A stretch of DNA of 64,000 bases, from positions 496,001-560,000 of the forward strand of contig NC_089394.1 in the NCBI RefSeq assembly GCF_003171515.1, written 5' to 3'. The notes under the pieces are model-generated. The model was given only the letters and a program-made list of their open reading frames with translations, was not told the DNA's origin and ran no database searches. Below are positions 9,574-20,057 of the stretch, in pieces; the first letter of the stretch is position 1; each line of letters begins with the position of its first letter. Both the position numbers and the translations under genes were made by a program. This stretch comes from Pyrenophora tritici-repentis. Taxonomy: Eukaryota > Ascomycota > Dothideomycetes > Pleosporales > Pleosporaceae.

Positions 9574-9687
9574 ATGCTCCCACCCACTCCGATGCCCCAC
9601 ATGAGCGAGTGGCTATGTCCACAATGCGACCACATCAACCGCGGCGAAGGTACCATTGAGGAGAAATGTGTCAAGTGCGGAAAATAG
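9574..9687 (+). CDS. Tiny zinc-ribbon / RanBP2-type finger protein (37 aa)
   Basis: An ATG-to-stop frame of 37 codons encoding a short Pro/Met leader and then 'EWLCPQCDHINRGEG' followed by 'KCVKCGK'. The arrangement W-x-C-x2-C-x3-N ... C-x2-C is that of a RanBP2-type or related zinc ribbon, with a 13-residue gap between the Cys pairs instead of the canonical 10. A random frame of this size would rarely contain a complete four-cysteine motif. The frame is also open upstream of the ATG, so this may be the last exon of a longer transcript. Its function is unknown; such fingers bind RNA or ubiquitin. Confidence 0.5.
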   Translation: MLPPTPMPHMSEWLCPQCDHINRGEGTIEEKCVKCGK

Positions 9688-10589
9688 ATTAACTTTGGTC
9701 TTTTGAGTTGAGCACGTTTGGATACGGCTTGGCAGGGCGATTAGGCCGTGTGTTAGATTGGTGCAGTCTTATGCAGGTGTTGTTGTGCATGCAGAGATGG
9801 TGTACAGTAGGATGGAGGTAGTGAAAGTAGACTTGTACACACTTTTCCCTTTGAATTGAGCCATGGTCGCCGTTGAAATCTACACAAACGTGTTTTCTTC
9901 TAATATCCTCTTCTAGCCAATACACACCACATCACTGACAAGACAGCACACGCTCCCGTCCCCTTTTTCACGCTGTATCGTCCCGGAATCAAACTCCCGA
10001 CCCTTGCACTACTCGCACACTAAGCCACCGTCGGTACCGGAGCGGCCAACACCCCAGCCACACACTACTGGTGCACTCGGCACAAGGTTCCCGCTAACCT
10101 AGCCACTAGAACATGCCAATACGAAAGTCGGCCATTGAAACAAAAAAGGATACGGCACCTAAAATACGAGAAGAATGGATCACGGCAACTCCGTTTCTAG
10201 GCAGCAGGCAAAGAAGAAAACATCGTACGATATTTTTTTGACTTAATTATGACGCTTGACCGTTTATTGAATGAGGCAGTGCTACCTCTCGTGACATTTA
10301 TCGCAACACTATGGAGTTTTTTTAGACGAAGGCAAACTATTGGAATCGTCGTAACCTGTTCAACGCCGTCGCTATGCATGCATACTAGAACAGGTGTGAT
10401 GGGTGGGGACATGATGCATCATCGTGATGATGCACATACGCGTCCCTTTGAAGGAGCAGATGTGCGGGGGGAAGAGGAAGCGAGGCCGAATGAACGTTCA
10501 TGCGTCCACGTGTCGGAAGCGGATAACGGGCCCCAAAGATGATGAGCACATGCGTACCATGGGACAGGATTATCGCATACGTAAGTCTA
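9688..10589. other. Intergenic, 3' flank of signal peptide peptidase gene
   Basis: No protein gene supported. It holds the tRNA-like relic described separately, and a short palindromic run 'GATGATGCATCATCGTGATGATGC' can be glimpsed around 10413-10436. Confidence 0.4.
9976..10117 (-). other. tRNA-like relic (A-box and B-box-like blocks)
   Basis: On the minus strand the 5' part reads GGCATGTTCTAGTGGCTAGG, closely resembling a tRNA 5' half with A box. The 3' part reads GGGAGTTTGATTCCGGGACG, resembling a T-arm with B box (GTTTGATTCC against the consensus GTTCGATTCC). About 90 nt separates them, and a second A-box-like TGGCTTAGTGTG lies between. Acceptor ends do not pair, so this is not a functional tRNA. 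It may be a decayed tRNA, a fusion of two tRNA fragments, or a tRNA-derived SINE head. Confidence 0.3.
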
Positions 10590-12498
10590 TCACTTGAGTC
10601 TTACACGTTTGCCGGCTGGTTCCGCACCTTTGTCTTGACTGGGAATAGCCTTTGACGGCGCCCAGTTGTGCTGCTCGTCCTTGTCCTGCTTCTCACCATC
10701 TGCTGTTGCCTTGGCCGTTGTCTCACGCTCTGTTTGGACTGACAGTGGCTTCTTCAGCTGCCAAGGTGCCTCAATGGACAAGGAGAAGACTTGGCGGTCG
10801 GATCTGATACCCGCTATACGCTTGACGTCTACTGCCTGCTTATCTTCTGATTCACTCTTGGAAGAAGCGTCTGTAGTAGATGAGCTATTCCTCTGAGGCT
10901 TAGGTCGTTTGATCGTGTCGTCGGATAACTTGCCGTCTGCATTTGGCGCCTGCTCTTGTCCAACTTTGTCGTCTTTGGTTTCGTCCTCGATCTCCTCAGT
11001 ATAGTCCCACATTAGGCTGATCTCTCCGCGAACGAGAGCAGTCAGCCAGAGGCTGCCAAGTACGCCTGGAACTAGGTACAGTAGTGCTGGTTGCGCGTGA
11101 TTCCAGACCATCATGACACCCAGTGTAGCCAGTAAGCCCAATACGTAGCCTACTAGGGCAGCTTTGAAGTACGTCTTTGGGAAGGTAAAGGGAGCTTCGC
11201 GTTCGCTTCCTTGTGCCTTTGCGCCTACCCAAAGAGGCCTTCCTGTAAGTGAGTGCGTCCAAAAGTGGTCGGTCCATCGTCCCGCTAAGGAATGGTACTT
11301 TGGCTTTTCAATAGTGTCTGCCTCGCCCGATTTGACGGCAGGTATACGTTTCTGTTGGCGAAGGTAGAAGAGGTATAGATCGAAGCGTAGGGCGAGACCA
11401 ATCATGATGCCGGGCAAGACGACGTCGCCGAGGCCGAGCATAGCGTGAGAGACAGGCGCGGTGGGGTCGTCGGCTGGCGGAGGTCGGGGGAACATGAGTT
11501 TAATAGGCACGTCGAGCGATTTGGCTACGGTTACCATCATGGGTCTGGAGCGCATGTTAGCAAAGTATGGAGCACAATGAGACAGCAGCTTACGTGAAAA
11601 AGACAAAGTAGATGTCATAGAAGAAGAGAGCGCTGAGTATGAGACTGCCGGTAGCAAACGTAGTGGGCGACATGAGCTGCAGAGCGCCATATGAGAAGCC
11701 AAAGCCCAGCAAGTTCGTCAGATACCATGGCTTGTCTATCAGATTAAAGTAGGCGACTGTAACAAGACCGATCAGACCGCCTACAATACCATGAGGCCCG
11801 ACCTTGAATTTTCCAGCGAAGATGCGGTGCATGTAGACCTTTAACGTCCACTTATTCCCGGGCATGGCTCGATCTGCCCAGAGCCAGTTCCGTGTCCGCT
11901 CAGACAAGGGGATGCCAGCCAAGAAGCCTGGTAGAGGAGATGCACGAGGCTGCTTGTCTTTGGTGCTGCCTGCCACCGGTACTGCCTTGCCTTGTTGACT
12001 ATTGACATGGTATAGGGCGCCTCCGAGGGCGTAGCGGTTCGGGAAGATGAGCGAGTGACCGATGTCAAGCATGTCCGTGACGAGTCGCGATACCGAAAAG
12101 ACGCCAAAGATGGCAAAGTAAGCGTTAAGAATCTTATTCAGTAGCGCAGGGTCCTTCATCCACTTGAGAAGGAAATATAGCGAGGCAAGAGCGCCTCCCG
12201 CAAAGAGGGGCATGAGTATGGCATCTGTAGGCGACAGGCCTTCCATGACGCGCTGCTCGTCCTCGTCCTCCTCATCGTCACTGTCCTCATCTTCATCCTG
12301 CGTCGCCCTCTTTCTCTTTCTGATGGGCTTGGCGGCCGTCGAAGGTCGTGTGAGCGAGGCGTGCGCGCCCGTGTAGATGGGGAAGAGGGCGGAAAGGATC
12401 AGGTGTATGTACGTGGGTAGCATTGGCTGCACCGTAGAGAACTCGTAGAAGACACGTCCGAGGACCTGGGCCAAGAGCCCGGGATCTGTGTCTGCCAT
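10590..12498 (-). CDS. Signal peptide peptidase (presenilin-type intramembrane aspartyl protease)
   Basis: Two exons, 12498-11594 and 11544-10590, joined across a 49-nt intron (GTAAGC...CTAAC...CCAG) exactly after the first catalytic motif; 619 residues. The hallmark motifs are 'FFYDIYFVF' (YD, catalytic Asp), 'MLGLGDVVLPG' (GxGD, second Asp) and 'HAQPALLYLVPG' (PAL). Multiple membrane segments surround them. The enzyme cleaves signal peptides and type II membrane stubs within the ER membrane; in Aspergillus its SppA relative is linked to hypoxia (SREBP) control. An acidic run of Asp/Glu lies near residues 69-82, after the first segment, and a charged, probably cytosolic tail of about 150 residues follows the last segment. 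Both features lengthen it beyond animal SPP. Confidence 0.93.
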
Positions 12499-13526
12499 GG
12501 CGAGGCCGTTTCCAATCGTGGATCTCGTATCGCTTGTACTTGGCAGGTGCGATGGATCACGCAGAAATATATCTCACAAGTGTGGTGGGTGGGCGGAGGT
12601 TGGCTCTCAACCGCGCTGCATCATCAACGTGGCCGGTACAGTGAGTGGAACCCCGTTGCAATGACAACGAATACGAGTGCGGGCCAAAGAACAAAGGCTG
12701 CAAATACCGTACACTCACTCATAGAGCGTCAACGTCAATGGCGAACAAACTACAAGGTTGATCATCCTCAAGCGGCGTAGTTGAAGTTTCCAAGCAGTGC
12801 GTCACAGACAAACCAATCAAACGTGACGCGGGCGCCTCACCGATCGACAGCCATCCCGCCCGTCTCCAGGTTGGCGCAATCTGCATGAGCGGGACCTTGC
12901 ATGTCCCCTTCACCGATTCAGAACTTGCTAGTTGACATTAGCGATAGGGCTGCTGTGCCCCATGAACGATCTGTCATCCGCACACTCGGTATGCTAGCAC
13001 GTCAACCTCACATGGCATGCAAATAGACATCAACAAGGGAGAAGGAACGATACGCATATCGTTGTATTTGGTATTGCTAGCATATCTATGCCATGTGTAT
13101 TCTCCAATGGCTACCGTCTCAATCTGTGCTGCCAGGTGTTCTGCTCTCTATCCGCGTGGTATCCTCCTGTTCTTCCATCGCAACTGACTCATGTAGTCTC
13201 CACAGTCTTCCTTCCGCCAAAATAAATAAAGTAAATCGTGTGTCGCGTACGCTTGATGTGTGCTGGATGAATGGTGTATAAGAAAAGCAAGGTAAGCTTC
13301 GAAGCAGGCAATAAGCCAAAGGAACCCCAAGAAAGCCAACATTTGAACGAAATATTGAGCATAAAACCCCAGCATTACAAGATATTCGGTATGAAAATGA
13401 CAAGTTAAAACATGTAGAAACCGGCCGGTATCCATGGCGAGACCAGCTGGCCATGGTACCCTGGCCTATGTATAAAGCAAACACCCCAACGCAGACGCTA
13501 GAAAAACGAGAAGAAAGAAGAAGGGC
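12499..13526. other. Intergenic (promoter of SPP gene; 3' UTR of the next minus-strand gene)
   Basis: No gene supported; several 60-120-codon frames overlap each other on both strands with no domain. CG-rich promoter-like sequence lies next to the SPP start and AT-richer sequence near 13200-13500. Confidence 0.5.
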
Positions 13527-14750
13527 TCAGCAAGGTGTGACCCTATTGGGAAAGCTGAACTCTCGTAGCATGTCGAAGGTCATGCCATCGACATTGACCC
13601 GTTGTTGCGACGACTCGTAATAGAGATCATGAACATTTGCGACGGGGCCTCCCTCCCAAGGCGACATGGCTGTGTGCCGCTTGTTCCGTAGGTGTGCAGG
13701 CGTCACTGCCGCAACGACCCGCTCCTTCATGTGGGGCGTGATGGCTCTAGGGCGCTTGCAGTCAAAGTACGAGAAGGAGGCTGATGATGAGGTATACGAC
13801 GGGGCTGACGTAAAGGTGAGCTGAGGCTGAGAAGGGCATGACGAGGGGTAGTCGTCATCTCCCTGTTCAGGCGAGGCAGTCGGTAACGCTGAGTGGCTTG
13901 GGAACCTGAAAGCCCTGGCCGTGTCAGGCGCAGAATCTTCCTCTAGTGGCGTGGACGAAAATAGAAATGACGAGTTGTTGTGCGATGTCTCGTAGTAGCC
14001 TAGTACAGAAGGCGTATAGTTGCTGTCCTTGGATACGGGGACCCTTGGGGAGAAGGTTGACTCTGGCAGAGGAAGTGCATCCCCGTCAGCAGGAGTTTCT
14101 TCGTCGGTCGAGCTCCATGCCGAGAATTGGCTCTTTACCGGTGGTCGCACCGGAGGCATGTCAATAACTTTGAGGCCTTCTTGCTGTCTTCTGACCATGG
14201 GGTTTGGTGAGTGAGATAGGCGCGTTGGCGATGCCAGGTCTGGACATGATCGAGGCGAGAGAGGAGAACCAGGTGCCTCGTTGAGCTGGTAGGTTGGTAT
14301 CGATTTGAGCTGGTCCTTGATGAACTGAGCTAGGTTGGCGGAATAACTGTTGATAGTAGGAGGAAGGTTGCGAGGTTGGGCGTCCTCAATATCGGGTACA
14401 ATAGTAGAAGTGCTCCTGTCTGTGGCATCCGAAGGTATCCGTGAGTGATGGGAGTGTGTGGGTTCATAAGGCGTCGATTGCTCTAGAGGTGTTGCCATGG
14501 CTGCGAGTCCCTCGAGGAATTTCAAGTGGTCCTTGGGATTGAAGGCGTGCATGGCCTCGTCGACTGACTGGTTGCGTCGGGCACGACGTTTCCGAACAGC
14601 AGCCCGACCCTCGGCCAGGATGATTAATGCTTCTGGTGTCGAGCAGCCCAAGGCTTCAACGATAGGGAATGAGTTGCTTCGCTGTCTTTGCATGCTGTAT
14701 CGTGGTCTTCGCATGCGGCGAGGAGAAGGAGAAGACCGTCGGCTCTCCAT
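13527..14750 (-). CDS. Disordered fungal protein of unknown function, 407 aa
   Basis: Single frame from an ATG at 14750. The N-terminus is very basic (Arg/Ser clusters 'RRSSPSPRRMRRPRYSMQRQ'). It is followed by an ordered helical patch at about residues 30-90 ('VEALGCSTPEALIILAEGRA', 'FNPKDHLKFLEGLAAMATPL') and then roughly 280 residues rich in Ser, Pro and Thr. The C-terminus contains 'ERVVAAVTPAHLRNKRHTAM' and 'VNVDGMTFDMLREFSFPNRV'. Codon use and frame length support a real gene. I do not recognise the family; a nuclear or regulatory role is only a guess from composition. Confidence 0.75.
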   Translation of the reverse strand: MESRRSSPSPRRMRRPRYSMQRQRSNSFPIVEALGCSTPEALIILAEGRAAVRKRRARRNQSVDEAMHAFNPKDHLKFLEGLAAMATPLEQSTPYEPTHSHHSRIPSDATDRSTSTIVPDIEDAQPRNLPPTINSYSANLAQFIKDQLKSIPTYQLNEAPGSPLSPRSCPDLASPTRLSHSPNPMVRRQQEGLKVIDMPPVRPPVKSQFSAWSSTDEETPADGDALPLPESTFSPRVPVSKDSNYTPSVLGYYETSHNNSSFLFSSTPLEEDSAPDTARAFRFPSHSALPTASPEQGDDDYPSSCPSQPQLTFTSAPSYTSSSASFSYFDCKRPRAITPHMKERVVAAVTPAHLRNKRHTAMSPWEGGPVANVHDLYYESSQQRVNVDGMTFDMLREFSFPNRVTPC

Positions 14751-16872
14751 GGCTGTGTGTGGGTATATGTAATCTTGGAACGGGTGGCTGAGGACCTAGT
14801 GGAATTCCTAGTTGGTGATGGGCGCGGTTGCCGCGTGTCGAGTCGGATTCGGAGTGATATGGGGAGAGCGAAGTGAGGCACTGGTCCAGGTGGAGGGGAT
14901 TCCTATACAGATGATAGATTACAAGAAGAAGAAAACAGGCGATGGAAGACTAGGAATGGATTGCAAGTGCAAGGCTACTTGAAAGCAGAAAAACGGTCGT
15001 GGCTCGGTGCAAGCGGATGGTGTGAGGGAGATATGAGTGGTCGGTTTCGCTTCCCACTGCCCAGGAGGCCTTAGCTCACTAAGATTTCGCACGGCGCCCA
15101 AGCCGAAAGTAAGTTGGTAGGCAGCGCAGGCGGGCACATGACGTTTACTGGCTTGGACCCGCGACATGGGTGCATCTTGCTAGGACTTGGAAAAGCGCAA
15201 AAAAAGAAGGATGAACTATCATGGCCCCCTGCATGGCTTGCGCCCTTCTGCCGGATCCCGCTGGCGTTTCGTGGCTGCGGCCAATGAGATGGGCGCTGAG
15301 ATATCGCCTGTCATGCGGGGCTTGTTAACGTCGTGGCAAGAGGAACAGTTTGCCGTTTGGCCTTGGTGCCATCGTCGTGTGGCGGCGCAGTGGTGAGAAC
15401 TTGAGCGGCCCCTCAGTGTGGTTGCTGGGTCTCTGTCGAGCTCGGCGACAGAGTGCACAACTTCGCAAACCGTGGCACCCGCCATCAGTGTCGCAGCAAA
15501 CGGGATATACTCCGCGACGAGATATCATCGAGATCGACGCCACCCTTGCTTTTTGCTTCCAGTCTGTGTCCCCTTCTGATGCCTGATCAGCCCTGCCACT
15601 GATGCGTTTGCACGACGATCCTCTTCTGACGTTTGCTGAGGTTCCCTGACCTGAGTGGCCCGCCAGCCGCAATGCTAAGATTCAAGTGCGAGTCGATCAG
15701 CGGCCCACGACGCCGACTGCAAGATGCGGGACATGGTACCTCACGTGCATGGGACATATTCTCGACATCAACATTGCACGCACACGGCGACTCAAGCTGC
15801 GCAGAGTAATCCTCCGAGGGGTGCCACTAGAGCAGGTACGCCGAAAAAAGAAGCCATCGGACCGAATCAGGAGACGCGACGCTGGTCCGAGCCTGGGCAA
15901 AGCATTTTACGACGAAACTCGCGATAGAGACTAAGTTGCATGGCGACCTGGCGGGGGGGAGAATTCCGCCGAGAGCAACCACACACTCGTAGTGGAGGCG
16001 CGAGTGCAAGATGCATTGTGAAACACCGTCACGCTGAGCAACGCACTTGGTCCTGCAGTCTGCAACCCTCAACCTGCAACCTTTGACCTGCTGGCCATGT
16101 TTGCTGACTGTTCCGACTGACCACAAGTCCGGACCGGATATCTGGCCGCCTTGTAGGGCGTCGAGTGTGGTGGAGCCAGAGGAGTCATGAAGTGAAATTG
16201 ATGTGGAATTTGCTCTTGCTGGCCGCGGATGCCCCTGGTGTTTTCTCGCCCGTCCTTCCCAGCTTGTCGATTCCTTGTCTCGTCTGTGTGTACGGAAGCC
16301 GCGACCGCTATGGTCACCCGGGCATCAACACCCGCAATATTTTTTCCCATGATTGACATCATCGGGCGGAAACACCCCAAGGCTTTCATTCCATTGCCAT
16401 CGCCCTCCGCGGCAGAGCTGCTCGCGGCGGCTTCACGATCTCCACCGGCATTCGCACACTTGGGCCAGTAACCGCCCTCTGTCGCTGTGGCTGCTGCTTA
16501 AGGGGTACCTGGTACCAATCTTCCACACTCGGCCTGCGCAGTGCTGCATGCCTCTACAATGTTAGTCGCCCAAACAGCAACTTCTCGGAATGCCTTACTT
16601 CCTGCCCGGCTGCTGCGTCCTCTTTCCTCAACCGATCATTCCATCTTCTTCAGATGTTTCACTAGCCCCAACGGGCAGCGGCATCGCATGACGCTTGCGA
16701 GCATGCAACCAGGCTACATCTGCCCCCCCCCCTCCACACTACAACTTACCATATCTTCTGAGACTTACCCACCCTTTTGCCTTTTGCTCCCTCTGCCACA
16801 TCCCACCTCACGCACGGCTGCTCCATAGAGCACAGCTTTCTCGCCGTGACTTTTTCCGTTTCCAAGTAACTT
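14751..16872. other. Long intergenic region
   Basis: Over 2 kb with no convincing gene. Overlapping frames of 60-115 codons occur on both strands because the sequence is GC-rich with few stops, but none shows domains, splice logic or a consistent codon pattern. It probably holds the long 5' flank of the 407-residue gene and the former promoter of the receptor pseudogene. Confidence 0.5.
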
Positions 16873-18256
16873 ATGTTATTGGCCCGATATGTCGCTGGTT
16901 CAGTTATTCTTTCGGTATTACCTCTGCTTTTTCTTGTCGCACGGCTCGCCGCAAAGCACTTCAGGCGCTTGCCATGGGCCATTGACGATACACTACTGCT
17001 GCTTGCAATAGTATTATTACAGTACCTCCTGTCGCGCAAGCTCGTCCTTCTAACCACTTGACGCTAGCTGTGTCTATACGCCCTCGTTGCAATTTTCATA
17101 GTGTGCAAGTCATACATTGCGTGTACTGAGTCTGCATCGGGCTGACGCCACAAAGTGATGGCTGCTAGCCTTGTCTGTCAACCCCTAGTTACGACTTCTG
17201 TGGTGGACCCCAAACAAACACTCATGGTAGCATCATGGATATTCTGTCCAGCGAAGAAGCTTACCTATTCAGATGCTGTGGCTCTTCCGTATTCCAATGG
17301 CTATTGGCATAGCCTTGACTCGATGCGCCATCCTAAACTTCTTCATCCGCACCCTATACACCAAAGCTTATCCCAAGCTGAGACGTACTGGTACTTTGGC
17401 ATATAGCTCAACCCTGCGCCACAACATCAAAGACTCCTGTTGATCTGGCTCGCAGCACACGTGTGCATCATGATAACAACCGCCTTGTGTCTCGGCTCCA
17501 TCGTTGTCATGGCGTCCCACTGCCGACCGATCAAATACAACTTTACGATACCTCTCGAGAATCCTAAACATTGCTTCCGAATGAAGCACTCTGTGGTGGC
17601 CATAGCAGCAATGGGAGTCGCTCTGGATTGCCTCGTTTGGTATCTACCCCACCATGTGGTCTGGAAACTAAGGCTTCGCATAGCCCACAAGGTGGCAGTG
17701 TCGGCAGTATTTGCTTTTGGATTGCTGTGCGATCAAACGCATTCATCCTTGTTACTCGGCTGCAGCTGACAAGACTAGCAATGTATTCATAGGCGCTCTA
17801 CGCATCAATTCGCTCACCGGTATGGTGTACCAAGGCGACCAAATATGCGGTATAGAGACCTCCTTGATGTGGGCAACCGCCCAAATAAGCACTGGTATTG
17901 TTGTAGCGTGCAGTCTACATCTCCGCCCCCTCATCGAGATGATCCTGCCGCACGGGCTCATTCACCTGAGCAGCCACAGGTCCAAGAATGCATCCAAGAC
18001 CTCGCAGAGCTCGCAAAGACCACAAACTATACAGATTCCTCTGATCGACCAGAGCAGGAGCGGCTCCATCACCGTTACTACCGACATTGCTGTTCGGGAC
18101 GGCGCGCAGCTGCAGCCGCACCCGCCAGAGTTTCAAGACGGATCAGTTGCCCCATGGGCGCCGACGTTCGATATTGAGCAAGGGCCAGCAAGACGCATCA
18201 ACCGCTTGGCATACTTCTCACGAGAGTCGCCTCGTGGGTGTGGGTGTTTTCGCTAA
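16873..18256 (+). pseudogene. PTH11-type / fungal rhodopsin-domain membrane protein, frameshifted
   Basis: Fragments of one family follow each other in order but in different frames. They begin with an N-terminal membrane segment and 'RLPWAIDDTLLLLAI' (the W-x-DD motif after TM1), then 'LCLYALVAIFIV' if a 57-nt intron is removed. Next come 'VVDPKQT' and, in another frame, 'IGIALTRCAILNFFIRTLYT'. The series continues with 'LLIWLAAHVCIMITTALCLG', 'HCRPIKYNF', 'DCLVWYLPHHVVWKLRLRI' and 'AVFAFGLL'. The frame then shifts again to 'DCCAIKRIH' and 'SLMWATAQISTGIVVACSLHLRPLIEM', and ends in a hydrophilic tail. At least two junctions (near 17290-17305 and 17715) cannot be repaired by an obvious GT-AG intron. 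The family comprises seven-helix proteins related to the Magnaporthe PTH11 receptor. I read this as a decayed copy; unrecognised introns are the alternative. Confidence 0.55.
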
Positions 18257-18378
18257 GTCGAGATGGTCGACCTCCCTTTTTCACCCGCTAAACTGGACAT
18301 GATTGGATTCTCGCTCTCTTCATTGGTATGCCTGGCTTGTTGGAATGATTAGAACCTATGAAGAATATATCGCTACAC

Positions 18379-19581
18379 TTACTGATCAAGTGACACAACA
18401 AAGCTGGACCATCCTGCTGCCACTAGTTGGGCAACTTGCTTGCCTCGCAAAGCCACGACTTCTTCAAACGTGTCTAAGAAGTTCTTCTCCGCCCCTAGAC
18501 CTAACTGATTCCTGCTGTTGTCTCCCGCACCATACACAACTCTTTTCTTCTTTCGCCCAGATCCCGCCAGCTCCGCTGCGACTAGGATGTGTCCATAACC
18601 GATCGCTACATCGTACACACGGGCCTCTTGACCCTCAATCCAGACCTCTAAGCAGTTGACAAACTCGTCTTGCTCACCTTCGGCACTGATTCCATTCGGG
18701 AACACACGTTCCGCGCCATTCCCACTCAGCACCCTCAGTTCTCCCTTTGATCCAGGACATGCCTGGCCCCATAAAAACAACTCGCCTTCTGAGCTTAACG
18801 CTGCGCTCATATATCCGCCTGAGACTATCTTCGTGATGGTTGTTTCTGAAAGGTACGGCACCGGCGCAAAATCTGGACTGCCTTCGTATGGACGGCCCAG
18901 GCATTTTGGATAGCGTGGGTCTCTGCTAGCAGTCCATACGTGCATGTCGATGTCTACGATGGTGGTAGTTGTGGCATTAATGACACACTGGGGCCGATCA
19001 TGGGAGCTGTATGGTGGGTGCATCATCTGGTGGGGAAGAAACGTTGATCGTGATGAAAGCTGTGTTCGCAGCTGCGAAAAGTCCTGCATGGTTGCATTAA
19101 TTTCTTCGTTGGTCGAGCGTTCCCTCGCACTTAGTACCAAACTTGCATCGTTCAGAATTTTGATGTCAGTAATCACCGGTGAATCCTTGTTGACGGAGCA
19201 GACTTGGATTTCTGGTATACCATCTTCGATCTCAAGATCTGTAGCAAATAAGACGATCGTCTGCTCCATCCCTTGCTCAGTTTCATCTGTGAGCACATAG
19301 CCCCTCAGACCGTCTTGCATAGAGCTACCAAAAAAGATAGTGTGACATTTATCTCCATTAACGGCCCGTTTCAGCTCCTGATCGTTGCTTAAGTGTGCAC
19401 TTTGACCAGCTGTAAGGCCCGTACCGTTGTAAAGCATGGCAGACGTCACTCCGTCGGTGTGCGCTATAATGGCATCACACCATGACAGCCACAGAACTTT
19501 CACAGATAGATCGCAGAGGAAGGGTGTATTGGAGGGCTTGTGCTCTGTACCAGGGGTCAAGCCGAAGGCGAAAAGCTGCAT
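18379..19581 (-). CDS. RCC1-repeat (beta-propeller) protein, ATS1-like
   Basis: The frame is open from 19632, but the first ATG is at 19581 and gives 'MQLFAFGLTPG', the usual start of Ats1-like RCC1 proteins (400 residues). RCC1-type blades are visible as 'ITKIVSGGYMSAALSSEGEL' with 'LFLWGQ', 'VYDVAIGYGHILVAAE' with 'VVYGAGDNSRNQLGLG', and the closing 'VAQLVAAGWSSFVVSL'. N-terminal blades are more divergent. RCC1 propellers act as guanine-exchange or protein-scaffold modules. Yeast Ats1 suppresses tubulin defects and takes part in tRNA wobble modification through diphthamide/Elongator partners; whether this divergent protein shares that role is inference. It is convergent with the receptor pseudogene. 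Confidence 0.8.
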   Translation of the reverse strand: MQLFAFGLTPGTEHKPSNTPFLCDLSVKVLWLSWCDAIIAHTDGVTSAMLYNGTGLTAGQSAHLSNDQELKRAVNGDKCHTIFFGSSMQDGLRGYVLTDETEQGMEQTIVLFATDLEIEDGIPEIQVCSVNKDSPVITDIKILNDASLVLSARERSTNEEINATMQDFSQLRTQLSSRSTFLPHQMMHPPYSSHDRPQCVINATTTTIVDIDMHVWTASRDPRYPKCLGRPYEGSPDFAPVPYLSETTITKIVSGGYMSAALSSEGELFLWGQACPGSKGELRVLSGNGAERVFPNGISAEGEQDEFVNCLEVWIEGQEARVYDVAIGYGHILVAAELAGSGRKKKRVVYGAGDNSRNQLGLGAEKNFLDTFEEVVALRGKQVAQLVAAGWSSFVVSLDQ

Positions 19582-20057
19582 GGTTGTTGCAACAAAGACG
19601 GTGGTGATACCTAAGAGTGTTGTAAGGAGCACCTAACTACGGGCGCGGGGGGCGGGAAAGCTTTGTCATGTGCTCGGCCGGCTTGGCACAGCTGGCCTAG
19701 CGAGACAGGGATACTCCTGCACGACATCATCTAGTACACGCGTCCCCGCGAATTTACTCCCTTACTCCACACATGGCATGCTTCAGCCAGTCTGCGATCA
19801 TCATTCGGAAACAATGCCTCTCGAAACAAAATTTGATTTCCTTTGGCATCATGACGACATGGGGGAAGAAGGATTGACAAGGATGTGGACCTAATTTTAT
19901 GCAGAGATGGTTCACCGGTATGTGAGCCAAACTTGGAAACCATGGATTTAGGCGCCCACGCAGCCTGGCACGATACACGAATGGGTGGGAATGCTCCAAA
20001 CATCGGCTTCCCTGTATCTCGTCATGCTCCTCCTATTCTGCCTTGTTTGAGAGAATG
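19582..20057. other. Intergenic
   Basis: Promoter side of the RCC1 gene and 3' flank of the 6-16 family gene. No coding feature supported. Confidence 0.5.

Noticed and set aside
9574..9687. CRISPR array, phage or prokaryotic mobile island anywhere in the window
   Set aside because: No regularly spaced repeats, operons, ribosome-binding sites or phage genes are visible; spliced genes throughout mark the DNA as eukaryotic.
10413..10436. GATGATGCATCATC palindrome as an operator or terminator
   Set aside because: A short perfect palindrome is visible, but there is no context linking it to a gene or known factor.
15325..16389. Several 100-115-codon frames in the 14.8-16.9 kb gap
   Set aside because: They overlap on both strands in GC-rich sequence with few stops and show no family resemblance or consistent coding signal.
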